From Siderastrea radians (Eukaryota; Cnidaria; Anthozoa; Scleractinia; Rhizangiidae), in NCBI GenBank assembly GCA_964017195.1, contig OZ024895.1, forward strand, positions 21,833,233 through 21,897,232: a stretch of 64,000 bases of DNA. Direction: 5' to 3'. The notes under the pieces were generated by a model. That model searched no databases, had not been told where the DNA came from, and saw nothing but the letters and a program-made list of their open reading frames with translations. The translations under genes and the position numbers were made by a program. Below, in pieces: positions 21,870 to 32,924 of the stretch. Every line of letters starts with the position of its first letter. The stretch's first letter is position 1.

Positions 21870-22586
21870 ATTTTTGCCACATACAGTGAGCCGAAAAAAA
21901 TTCCTATGGCTGATTCAAGTGACGTTATCTGTTACAGACTGGTGAAAGATTTTTTAATATAGAAATTAGCATATATTTAGCTAGCGCAAAAAGTGAGTTG
22001 AATTTACAGCAACTAAAAAGCTTTCATGTGCTCCTCAGAATGCTGGAAATCACATTTCCGAGGACTAAACTTTCAAAATATTTCCGGGGGAGCATGCTCC
22101 CGGACTCCCGTAGACACTCCCACCTTCCCCAGGCGTTTTTTTTTTGAAACCCTTTCTCTAAATCCTAGATCTGCACCAGGGCTGTGGGGCCGATTTCTTT
22201 CATAGGTTTCATGTTAAAAAAATCGTCTGCGGATCCTGATTACTGGAGATATTTTCGAGTTAGAAAACCTTGAAAAGAGCTAAGAACGTGTATTCAACAC
22301 ATTTTTTGTCTATGAAACATTGCGCTTTTCTGTTAATTCATGCTCATTATCCACGTATGATGTGGAATTAAACAATTTGCAGCCATTTCAAACTTTGTAA
22401 GCGGTCTCAATATTTATCTCCTAACTCATGCACAGGCATGAATAAATGAATAAATGAATAAAGAATAAGTCCGAAGAAAAGCAAAAGGAATAATGAATAA
22501 GTGAGGCACAATTATTCCCCTTCCACCCCCGACATAATTGCAAACCTTTTTTTCAAATGAGAAAACATTTCCAATGTAAAGCTTAC
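21870..22586. other. No gene seen
   Basis: AT-rich sequence with a GC-rich block (about 22085-22130, CGGGGGAGCATGCTCCCGGA palindrome-like) and an AATAAATGAATA repeat at 22440-22470. Confidence 0.5.
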
Positions 22587-22690
22587 CTGGACTCTCGACA
22601 ATCAGCGCTCTTGGTGAAGGTTCTGCTATAAGAATTGATTTCTCGCACCAAAGTTCTAGTAAGGTTATCGTGGCTTCCCGCAAATTCCAT
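22587..22690 (-). CDS. Possible first coding exon of an unidentified gene
   Basis: A minus-strand ATG (22690) opens MEFAGSHDNLTRTLVREI and runs 34 codons plus two bases to a strong donor (CCAG|GTAAGC). No downstream exon could be found to the left, and no family is recognised. It may belong to a degraded gene or a transposon. Confidence 0.25.
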
Positions 22691-23360
22691 AATTTATAGC
22701 TTGTTTTCCGAACACGACTAAGACAGAGCTAGCTCAAGAGACCACCTTGTTTCGTGAAGTACGTGTGCCGGTACGTTTCGATTGGAACTTGAGCGTGTCT
22801 ATTGACGAGTCGTGATTACTCTGGAAACGGCATCAACTGAACGATACAGTTTCGAAATGTTTACCATGTGTACAAGGAATTGATTTAATGTGTTCGTCGA
22901 CCCAAAAAACAACGTAGCTGTGGGCTTCACACATTTAAAAAATAAATAAAGAAATAACCCTAGTTTTTTCTTTTCACTGCTTTTTGTCTTCAAGCTTAAA
23001 AAGTGTTTTCATTGACATTCCGTCTCTATGAAATCGACACAACTAACCGGTGTAACGGCATTTTCAGGCGTTTAATCAAATAAAGTGAAAGAAAGGACAG
23101 AATGATACGGTATATTCTTTGTCTATTATAAAGAGGACATTTTCCTTTGTCACTTGAAAGCAGCCAAACTGATTGGTTTGTAACATGTGCAAAGCCAGAA
23201 AAATTAAGCGACACTTTGAACAGTTTGACGAAAGTATGTCGTCATCAAAAACCCCCAGTTATGACATCGTTTTAAAACGACACAGCTTCAGTGGTGCATA
23301 GGAGCGGAATCGTGTGGACGGATTGCGCAACCAAGTAACCGAAATCAATGCGGTTACAAA

Positions 23361-23548
23361 CTCTGTCCTCCGCAGAGGCTCCTGTTAGTAAACACCAGCG
23401 AAAGAAAAATACGGGAGCGGGAGCGCTGGAGAGAGAAAACGGGAGCGCGGGGAACGCTCTTTAGTTTTCCCTCTTCCAAGCCTCCGCGCGTTTTTTTCCA
23501 AGCGTGCAGTCAAGGCGCGACTGTAGAAGGCCTCTGCGGAGGAGCGAG
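23361..23548. mobile_element. 188-bp MITE with a 9-bp target duplication
   Basis: Terminal inverted repeats CTCTGTCCTCCGCAGAGGC and GCCTCTGCGGAGGAGCGAG are flanked on both sides by GGTTACAAA (23352-23360 and 23549-23557). A 9-bp duplication fits a Mutator-like mobiliser; 8 bp would fit hAT. The interior is GC-rich and noncoding. Confidence 0.85.
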
Positions 23549-23557
23549 GGTTACAAA

Positions 23558-25180
23558 TTAAACCGCTTCCCTGCGACTAGTCCCGAGGACCAACTGTCCT
23601 GTCTTGTTAACAACCAATTTTCGTCAAAAGTCTAGTAGTGGGGAAAACAATTTTGTTCCTGCGACTTGTCCCTTCAAATTGTGCATGTCCCCTCGTGTGC
23701 ACTGTTTGTGCGAGTCGGCTCCTGTGACCAAGTAAAACATCAACTACTCAAAAGCCAAATCGGGACTTTCCCGCTACCAGTCCGTTGGTGTGTGCTACGC
23801 GTGCGACTCAACCATACACTTCAACATTGAAAACTTTCCGACGTTCCGAATATCAGAAAAATAAGCGTTTAAAAATTTAATCATCAAAACAGCAAATGAA
23901 GCGGGCAAACATTAATAAAGTGTCCAAACCTTTATCATTTTTTTCTACTGTATTTGATATGTGTCAGCAAAGGGAATACCCTGGGATAACGTCGGTAAAT
24001 TGCAGGCGGCTGTTGAGCCGTGAGTTGATTACTGGAGAAATTTCCCCCGATTTGGCCCCGATAGAAAAAAACAAAACAAAACAATTGCAGCGGGAGACAC
24101 TAGGCGGACTTTTAAAGCACTTCCGTAGGCCATTGGAAGGAGTAATGATGACTGTAGGGATTGTTTGCGTGACGCAGATAATTTTGTTCAAAGTACCCGT
24201 CCAGGTTCTATTTCACCAATCCCTCAGGAGTTAGTCTCAATCTAAAGTAAAATATTCACAAATACAAGGGAGAAGATAAACCTTCACTACTTTGTGTAAT
24301 GTGTCATATTAGGATTCAATTTCAAAGTTCAAAGTTCAAGATATTCAATGCTGCAGGTGTCGGCAAATCCCTCTTTCTAAACACCGTCCCTACGAAATCA
24401 TCTCATTGGACTCAAACATATTTACAAATGCTTTTATACGATAATCGACCAATGTTAATCGTACAACGTTAAAAGAAGACAATTTCCGTGAATATTTGAT
24501 GTTAGCTTCGTGCCTTTTCGAACTCCCCCTTTTCCGGCCGTTGCTGTATTTGTAGATATTTTTATGTCTATTATAAAAATAGGGGAGGGCCTTATTAGAC
24601 GAAGGGCTTATTAGCAAGGGTATTTACGGTATGAACTGTGTTCATTGTTGTTCTTCCATAAAGTAAAATTAATTATGAAAGACCCCAAGGGGCAGATCAG
24701 ACTGTTTGTCCGGATTTTCTCAAATCTCCCTGTACAAAAAACTGTAAAATATAAGCGACAAAGGTGGAGAGAGATTGGCTAATTGACGATTGAATCACAC
24801 AGGAAGGTAGCAGATTTATCCTTGCTGAAATTAGTTGATGTTTGGAAGCGCTGGCTGGGGCCCAAATTGATTTTTAGCGAACATTTCGATCGGGACCTCG
24901 AATGTCAGTTGGCCACGATTCAGCAAATCTGAATTCCCGTTTTCCAGCCTTGGCTTCTCTTTAGTACGTGACGTGACGTCGATCGACCGTTGTAAAACGG
25001 CCTCCAGAAGCTCGGAAAAGCGGTAAAAACACAGCAAATACACAACAGGTAAGGGTTTTCAAACTTTATTCCAATTTTTAGGCATTTTCCACGGAAAACC
25101 GCCGATTATTTTCGATCGAATTTCAGCTCCATACAAACTCTCATATTATGATTTGGTTACCTAACTTCTGCCACTTTCAC
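23558..25180. other. Mostly featureless; one possible promoter/5' exon
   Basis: Around 24965-24985 there is an ACGTGACGTGACGTCG cluster (CRE-like TGACGTC). It is followed by a purine-rich stretch ending in a strong plus-strand donor AACAG|GTAAGG at about 25049. This could be a noncoding first exon. No protein-coding exon is supported. Confidence 0.3.
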
Positions 25181-26604
25181 TGAAACTGCTCCGAAGTGAA
25201 CAGAGTGGCACAAGTTTTGGAAAAAAAATATCCTAATTATTGGCTCTGAAATGTGGTACGTGCTCGATATTTCTTTACAAACATTGTTACAATCATCGTT
25301 CAAAGCGGACTGTGAAACTGTACAATTTCACCAAATAGTTGAACGGAACAAGTTTATGAAATTTTGAATATATGAAACTCATATATTTGAACTGCGGGAT
25401 GAAGAAATAAGTTTAAAGAAGATCCTCGCAGTTATTAACGCAACTTATGCAGTTGCGAAAAGAAAGCCTGAAAAAATCAGGCTTGCCGGGATTCGAACCC
25501 TGACCTCTGCGATACCGGTGCAGCGCTCTAACCAATTGAGCTAACAAGCCAACTGGGAGCTGGTCATTAAATTGGTTCGTAATATACCCGGGAAAGATGA
25601 AGATGAAATTGTGAATATATGAAACTCATATATTTGAACTGCGGAATGAAGAAATAAGTTTAAAGAAGATCCTCGCAGTTATTAACGCAACTTATGCAGT
25701 TGCGAAAAGAAAGCCTGAAAAAATCAGGCTTGCCTTGTTATCGTTTCGAACAACGGAGCCATCATGTGCCTGTTTGATCGAATTGAAGACAGAATTTGAA
25801 CTTGAACAGGTAATGTTTATGAACCTCAGAAACAAGATTAGTGCAGTGAGGAACATTTTTTTTTTAGAATTCACCATCTTAGTTTTTGATGCAAAGTACA
25901 AGACGCAGTTGTTCACAGTTTCGAGGTTGCGGACGGAATGGTAAAACGCATGGCATCCGATTTGTATCTGAACATTTGGAGATATTGGAACACAGTCGAG
26001 CTACAACAAGTGCATGTCAACCAGTGCCACTTTTGTGTGGTGTAGCCGAAAAAAATGTCGCCCTCTCTCCCTTCTTGGTAGTTTGTTCGGTACTTGTTTA
26101 GATCGCTTCTTGATTTTCGTACTGACTCACCATAAATGTGTGACAGTTTTTATTAAATGCTTCTCTCCCATTTCATTGTGTTTTAATTTATGTCTTGTCT
26201 TGATATTTCGGAGTGGAAAGCCTTCCTGATTAAACCTAACATTTGCAAAATTTTAGCAATCAACGTGACGATGAAAGAAACTGATTGTAAAACACAACGC
26301 TAAATGCTAAATTTCAATTGCTACACAGTTTCTTGTCGTCCTAGGAAAACAAGCACACCTGACAAATTTTGATTTGTGTCTCAGTGACGCTATTGGAATT
26401 TCTGCTTGATTTAAGTTCGCTGTAAACTAATTTTTCTCGTCTATTTTTCTCTCCGGGATGGTCGCAAGGAAGAAAAGCTTTGAGCTCACTCTGTTGTTGA
26501 GCGTTCATTGACCATATTTGGACGCAGCAGGTATACTGAATGAGCTGCTAACCTCGCTCCGTTCAGCCAATGAAAATGCTAGAAATGCAATACCTAGTCC
26601 AGTT
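25181..26604 (+). repeat. Left arm of a large inverted repeat
   Basis: Reverse complement of 39382-40313. Shared landmarks include CTCCGAAGTGAACAgAGTGG, TCGAACAACGGAGCCATCA, GAATTTGAACTTGAAC, TTCACCATCTTAGTTT and AACCTCGCTCCGTTCAGCCA, ending TACCTAGTCCAGTT. A SINE insertion (about 25358-25735) interrupts it. Without that insert the arm is ~1.0 kb. Splice-like signals (TTTGCAG.. in the other arm) and weak open frames suggest it derives from a gene-like repeat. Confidence 0.85.
25358..25735 (-). repeat. Inverted-orientation SINE dimer within the left arm
   Basis: The same SINE family as 17095-17490, on the minus strand. The copy with head AGCTCAATTGGTTAGAGCGC (25553 to 25532) has an intact B box (GGTTCGAATCC). 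It is preceded by the 3' two-thirds of a second copy starting at GGCAAGCCTG (25735). Flanking arm sequence resumes on both sides, showing insertion after the arms formed or into one arm only. Confidence 0.85.
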
Positions 26605-26888
26605 TTTTTTTAAATATACAATATTCCATCATATTACTTACAATAACAAAGTACGGCGTCTTGGAAGAAGACTATACGGATAGAGCATTCCATGGCTGGT
26701 ACTTTTTTATTCGCATAACCTGTGAGTGTCCCGCGTGACTTTACGGATTCACACGACTACAGCTCTCTATTGGTGATTTTTGGACGGCTTCCTTACGAAC
26801 AGTTCCACCTCGTCCTGGAGAAAATCCAACATTCAATAAATCAGTGATCTCCAATGAAAGATTCGTTTCATTCGTTGGAGCATTTCTT

Positions 26889-26934
26889 GAAGAAGAAGAA
26901 GAAGAAGAAGAAGAAGAAGAAGAAGAAGAAGAAG
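26889..26934 (+). repeat. (GAA)15 microsatellite
   Basis: Perfect GAA run in a satellite monomer. The same site in the Mutator units has 18, 10 and 22 repeats. Confidence 0.95.
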
Positions 26935-29013
26935 GGGCATTTGTGGCCATAATGTATCCACCCATATCTTTTCCTTTCGCTGCATTAACACGACTTCACT
27001 ACTGCGCATGTGCTTCACAGACGTCCTCGTAGATGTCCTGCTGTCCTGAGCTGACCCAGCGTCTTACAATGTTGCTACGTTCAGCGGCTTCAACGGTAGT
27101 GCTTGACGTAAAGGGAGAAGAACAAACATGGTCGATTGATGAACAGGCTTGGACCAGGGGAAGAGGCTCTTGAGTAGAAAGTCCCATAAAGAGTAAACCT
27201 AAGGGTACGGCTTTCCAGGAAAGCCTAATAACATAATATAATGTTCCGTCACATTACTTAAAGCAACAAAGAAAGGCTTCTTGGAAGAAGACGATCCGTA
27301 TAGAGCATTCCATGTGTTAACAAAGAAAACGCGAATCTAGTCCGGTTGCGGTAAAGAACAGACGAGATTACGAGCTCTTATGTTCAAAGAACTATGTTGA
27401 CACTGTCACTGCAAATTCCGTGGCGATTTCTGTGATGGAGAAGGCTTATGAAGAGAAACGCCAATGCAATCCATCTGATGAGAACAGAGAAGATGGTACG
27501 CTTTCATATGCTAAGGGTGACCTTGATTTTTTGATGTTAAATTCGGGATCGACCCCTGTAGCGTCACAAAAGACGTCTACTGATAATCGTAGCTGCAAGA
27601 TTAAAGATCAAAGGAACATCGAGAAGAATTCCCCCGAGCTGCCGCGTCACTTGAAAACAACAGATACATGGATGACACACTAGAGTCGGCTGAGTCTAAA
27701 GAAGAAGCTGCATGTCTTTGCAAAGACCTCTCGGAAGTTATGAAACGAGGAGGTTTTCACCTGACTAAATGGGCCTCAAACTCAAACTGCCCCCGTGCAG
27801 CCCCAAGGGCACGCCTCGACATTTATTAATTCTTATTTCAAAAGCTGTAGTTTTTCTTTCGCATAGTTTCGTATAGTTAAACGAACTCTCGTTACGTCCG
27901 TCGATGATTTTATCCGGAATTAGGGGTAAGTTTTTTCAGCCTTGCTTTGTTTCATTTGCTGTACCTTCAGGAACTAATACTAGAATCACTCATCACTGTT
28001 TTGCAGTGATTTGACGAACACTCGAACTGTAAGCCGTCAACTGCTGGACGCAAATCGAACTTGTACAAATCCCCGATAAATAAACACCATGGCTTCATCC
28101 GTTGGAGGGTTTCATAAAGAAGAAGAAGGGGCATTTGTGGCCATGATGTACGCACCCGTATCGTTTCCTTTTGCTACATTAACACGATATCACTACTACA
28201 CATGTGCTTTACAGACGTCCTCGTAGATGTCCTGTTGTCCTGAGCTGACCTAGCGTCTTACAAGTTGCTGAGTTCAGCGGTTTCATTGGTAGTGCTTTAC
28301 ACAATGGGAGAAGAATAAACATGGTCGATTGGTGAAGAGGCTTGGACCAACCAAAGACACTCTTCAAGAGAAGAAAGTCCCAAAACGAGTATACCTAAGG
28401 GAACAGCTTTCTAGGAAAGCCTAATAACGTAATATAATATTCAATCACATTACTTAAAACAACAAAGAAAGGTGTCTTGGAAGTAGACGATACAAATAGA
28501 GCATTCCACGGCAGGTACGTTTTTTATTCGCATAACCTGTGAGTGTCCCACTTGACTTAATAGAATCACACCACTCCAGCTCTAAATTGGTGATTTTTGG
28601 ACGGCTCCCGTACGAACAGATATCAGTGAATCCCAGTGGAAGGTTCATTTAATCTGTTGGAGTGTTTCTTGAAGAAGAGGGGCATTTGTGGGCATAATAT
28701 ACGCACCCATAATGTTTCCTTTTGCTACATTAACACGATTTCACTATTACGCATGTGCTTGACAGACGTCCTCGCAGACGTCCATTCGTCCTGAGCTGAC
28801 CTAGCGTCTTACAAATTGCTGAGTTCAGTGGTTTCAACGGTAGTGCTTGACACATGGGAGAAGAAAATACATGGTCGATTGATGAATAGGCTTAATGGTT
28901 TGGACCAACCGAAGAGGCTCTTCAACAGTAGGAAGTCCCAAACAGCTTTCCAGGGAAGCCTAATAACATAATATAATATTCCAGCACATTACTTAAAACA
29001 AGCAAGAAAGGCG

Positions 29014-29455
29014 TTATTACAGCGATTTAGTCACAGTTCCAACGCGCCTTTATTACATTGCATCGATTACAATTGCGGTTGCTAAGAATAAACAAAATTA
29101 CAAGTTGCTAACGGAATATAAATGACAGTTATTGACAACGATGAAATAACACAGCAAAGGAAAAGAAACTAGGCAAAGATACTTCCAAACGTTTTGCGAT
29201 CTTGAACACGTTAGACGGAAAAGCACGGTAGATAACTTAACGAAATACTGAGATGATGACACTGCGTACTTTAAAGCGAAATGAACCAAAATAAAACGAT
29301 GAAACTTACGAAATGATCCAGAAACAAAGGAAATTATGCGGGAAAACCTAACAGAATATAAATTGCGGTGACCGAAAGAATGTGAAAAGAATGTGAAAAA
29401 CTAAACAAAGAAAGAACGCGATGAAACATATTTGTCAGGGAATACGGCCGCAACA
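29014..29455 (-). mobile_element. 442-bp insertion resembling a solo LTR
   Basis: It interrupts a satellite monomer between AAAGGCG and GGCGTCTTGG. GGCG is duplicated at both edges (29010-29013 and 29456-29459). On the minus strand it begins TGTTGCGGCCG and ends TGTAATAA. Length, short duplication and TG start suggest a solo LTR, but the 3' end is not canonical CA and no coding region remains. Confidence 0.5.
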
Positions 29456-30074
29456 GGCGTCTTGGAAGAAGACGATACAGATAGAGCATTCCACGGCTGA
29501 CACTTTTTTATTACGAGCAGATGATGTCTGTGTTTCACCTCGTCCTGGAGAAAATCCAACTTTCAATGAATCAGTGAACCTCCAGTGAATCGAAAGATGC
29601 GGAGAAGAAGAAGAAAAAGAAGAAGAAGAAGAAGAAGAAGAAAGAAAGAAGAAGAAGGGGCATTTGTGCCCATAATGTACGCACCCGTAACGTTTCCTTT
29701 TGCTACATTAACACGATTCACTACTATGCATGTGCTTGACAGACGCCCTTGTAGATGCGAAGTGGTGAGCCACTGTTCCATTGTCGCGTCTCACGTCCTG
29801 AATTTTTTCCAAAGGTCATCGTTTGGTGTAACCTCCTAATAAGTGCATGTGACTCTAATCAAAACGTAGAGCTTTTCAACGCTGTTTTGTGCTACCGAAA
29901 CAAGATTGCTCTTCCTTTAGCTGGCATTCCTCATGAGTAAGAAACAGCCAAGATATCAGCTACGTTCAGAAGAGACAACATATGGAACTAGATGAGAAAC
30001 CTTTTTAGCAAGGAAAGCAGCCGGGTAAAAAATCCTGCTTTCGTTTTGGCGAAAAAATCGTAGAAAGCAAGGTT

Positions 30075-32924
30075 AAGGGGGCCGTCTAGTCAGATTTTTT
30101 GTCAATTTTCGGTCATCTAACCATTTTTTTGGTTTTCACCTAAAACTGTAGTTTAACTTATCTACTTTAAGGTTTCAAAGTCTTTTTCACATAAATTGAC
30201 CTGCGAAAGCTGATAAAAGCGATTTGCGTGACGTAGTCTGCCAATGTTGATCGGTTGCCATGGAAACGGAATGATAAACAACGCTCTTTCTTTGAGATTT
30301 CTTGATTAACTGCTTTCCAAATTCCGTTTCCAGTGATCCTTATCCGATTCCAACATTTCTATTTCGTTTCTAAGGCCAGGCTCCTCAGTCAAATTAGACG
30401 CGGCTTAGATTAATCGCATTCAGAACTACTGCAACGTGTTTCAGTTTGTTTACAAGCAAGGAATCATGCCAAAAGGGAAAAGATCTGGTGTAAAACAACG
30501 AGTTTTAAAGAAAAGTGGTAGTGTTAAAAAAAGAAAAGCTTTTAAAGGGATCCCGAAACAGAAAAAGAAAGCCGAAAATGCAGCGAAGAGACGTAGAGTG
30601 GAGATCACGTTTGTCGGTGAGGACGACGTGGTCAGCGAACAAATTCCGGAGCCACTTGCCTCTGTCTCTTCGAGAAAGCTACAGGAAAGTGATGATGAAA
30701 GCGGATCTGATGAGATTATTTCTGCTGAAATGCCAGTTGCAGAGGGGTATCGGTTTGTACACATGGAAAGCCTTCGAGAGTTTCTAGAGAGAGTTCATTC
30801 AGTTAGCCAAGATTGTCCATCAGGTAAAATAGTGTACTATAAACTTTTCTTCATACCATCTTAGTTCAAATCTCCAAAGTTGTGACTTTTTTTAGGACAT
30901 GCGAAACTTTAAAAAAAAAATTCTTATTATACTTTGTTTCTTTTAGCCTCTATTAGACTAGTGGAGAGTGGATGTGACAGATATGGTCTCAGTAGCAGCT
31001 TGTATGCTGTTTGTGGCAACTGTGGTATGAAAGAGTTCCTTGCCACTGGGTACCACAATACCAACGATACCCTTCCAAGATCAAATCAGGGAAAAGATAT
31101 AAACAGGCGGATTGTTTATGCTTCCTATGAAATGGGAGTGGGAAAGGAAGGCATTGCTAAACTTTGTGAGGTTCTCAATATGCCCTTTTCCATGGCAAAA
31201 CTGACATGGTATAATCTTTACGGATTCACACGACTACAGCTCTCTATTGGTGATTTTTGGACGGCTTCCTTACGAACAGTTCCACCTCGTCCTGGAGAAA
31301 ATCCAACATTCAATAAATCAGTGATCTCCAATGAAAGATTCGTTTCATTCGTTGGAGCATTTCTTGAAGAAGAAGAAGAAGAAGAAGAAGAAGAAGAAGA
31401 AGAAGAAGAAGAAGAAGAAGGGGCATTTGTGGCCATAATGTATCCACCCATATCTTTTCCTTTCGCTGCATTAACACGACTTCACTACTGCGCATGTGCT
31501 TCACAGACGTCCTCGTAGATGTCCTGCTGTCCTGAGCTGACCGGTTGCGGTAAAGAACAGACGAGATTACGAGCTCTTATGTTCAAAGAACTATGTTGAC
31601 ACTGTCACTGCAAATTCCGTGGCGATTTCTGTGATGGAGAAGGCTTATGAAGAGAAACGCCAATGCAATCCATCTGATGAGAACAGAGAAGATGGTACGC
31701 TTTCATATGCTAAGGGTGACCTTGATTTTTTGATGTTAAATTCGGGATCGACCCCTGTAGCGTCACAAAAGACGTCTACTGATAATCGTAGCTGCAAGAT
31801 TAAAGATCAAAGGAACATCGAGAAGAATTCCCCCGAGCTGCCGCGTCACTTGAAAACAACAGATACATGGATGACACACTAGAGTCGGCTGAGTCTAAAG
31901 AAGAAGCTGCATGTCTTTGCAAAGACCTCTCGGAAGTTATGAAACGAGGAGGTTTTCACCTGACTAAATGGGCCTCAAACTCAAACTGCCCCCGTGCAGC
32001 CCCAAGGGCACGCCTCGACATTTATTAATTCTTATTTCAAAAGCTGTAGTTTTTCTTTCGCATAGTTTCGTATAGTTAAACGAACTCTCGTTACGTCCGT
32101 CGATGATTTTATCCGGAATTAGGGGTAAGTTTTTTCAGCCTTGCTTTGTTTCATTTGCTGTACCTTCAGGAACTAATACTAGAATCACTCATCACTGTTT
32201 TGCAGTGATTTGACGAACACTCGAACTGTAAGCCGTCAACTGCTGGACGCAAATCGAACTTGTACAAATCCCCGACAAATAAACACCATGGCTTCATCCG
32301 TTGGAGGGTTTCATAAAGAAGAAGAAGGGGCATTTGTGGCCATGATGTACGCACCCGTATCGTTTCCTTTTGCTACATTAACACGATATCACTACTACAC
32401 ATGTGCTTTACAGACGTCCTCGTAGATGTCCTGTTGTCCTGAGCTGACCTAGCGTCTTACAAGTTGCTGAGTTCAGCGGTTTCATTGGTAGTGCTTTACA
32501 CAATGGGAGAAGAATAAACATGGTCGATTGGTGAAGAGGCTTGGACCAACCAAAGACGCTCTTCAAGAGAAGAAAGTCCCAAAACGAGTATACCTAAGGG
32601 AACAGCTTTCTAGGAAAGCCTAATAACGTAATATAATATTCAATCACATTACTTAAAACAACAAAGAAAGGTGTCTTGGAAGTAGACGATACAAATAGAG
32701 CATTCCACGGCAGGTACGTTTTTTATTCGCATAACCTGTGAGTGTCCCACTTGACTTAATAGAATCACACCACTCCAGCTCTAAATTGGTGATTTTTGGA
32801 CGGCTCCCGTACGAACAGATATCAGTGAATCCCAGTGGAAGGTTCATTTAATCTGTTGGAGTGTTTCTTGAAGAAGAGGGGCATTTGTGGGCATAATATA
32901 ATAATATAATAATATAAGAATAAT
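30075..32924 (+). repeat. Tandem unit 1 (2,850 bp) with Mutator-like fragment
   Basis: Starts AAGGGGGCCGTCTAGTCAG. It contains ~390 bp upstream sequence, a two-exon Mutator-like ORF, a satellite piece with (GAA)18, a segment equal to 27347-28700 and a junction of AATATAATAATATAAG before unit 2. It is nearly identical to unit 2. Confidence 0.92.
30466..31518 (+). CDS. Chimeric Mutator-like transposase N-terminus + poly-Glu, unit 1 (exons 30466-30823, 30947-31518)
   Basis: Exon 1 starts MPKGKRSGVKQRVLKKSG and is very basic (candidate nuclear localisation signal), then acidic (DDESGSDEI), ending EGYRFVHMESLREFLERV. A 123-bp intron (CAG|GTAAAA to TTTTAG|C) joins exon 2 in phase. Exon 2 carries YGLSSSLYAVCGNCGMKEF, DINRRIVYASYEMGVGKEG and LCEVLNMPFSMAKLTWYNL. 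This pattern (CxxC, 'NRR-VYA', 'NMP') fits the N-terminal part of the Mutator-like transposase domain found in animals. At YNL the frame passes into satellite DNA, adding GFTRLQLSIGDFW, a poly-Glu run and a stop at 31518. The catalytic part is missing. ORF intact; expression unknown. Confidence 0.7.

Larger units (their letters stand above)
26630..30074 (+). repeat. Array of degenerate ~0.5-0.75-kb satellite-like monomers (left)
   Basis: Repeated landmarks in order are CTTGGAAGAAGACGATAC, ATAGAGCATTCCA, GCATAACCTGTGAGTGTCCC, TTGGTGATTTTTGGACGG, a GAAGAAG run, GGGGCATTTGTGGCCATAAT, TTTCCTTTTGCTACATTAAC, CAGACGTCCTCGTAGATGTC, CTGAGCTGACC, GGAAAGCCTAATAAC and ATTCCATCACATTACTT. Starts lie near 26656, 27278, 28472 and 29460. 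Copies differ by internal deletions and substitutions. One carries extra sequence at 27311-28087 with an unassigned 87-codon frame (27420-27683). Confidence 0.8.

Noticed and set aside
27420..27683. 87-codon frame (MAISVMEKAYEEKRQC..) repeated at 31619 and 34445
   Set aside because: Identical because it lies in the duplicated unit; no homology or splice signals recognised, so not called as a gene.
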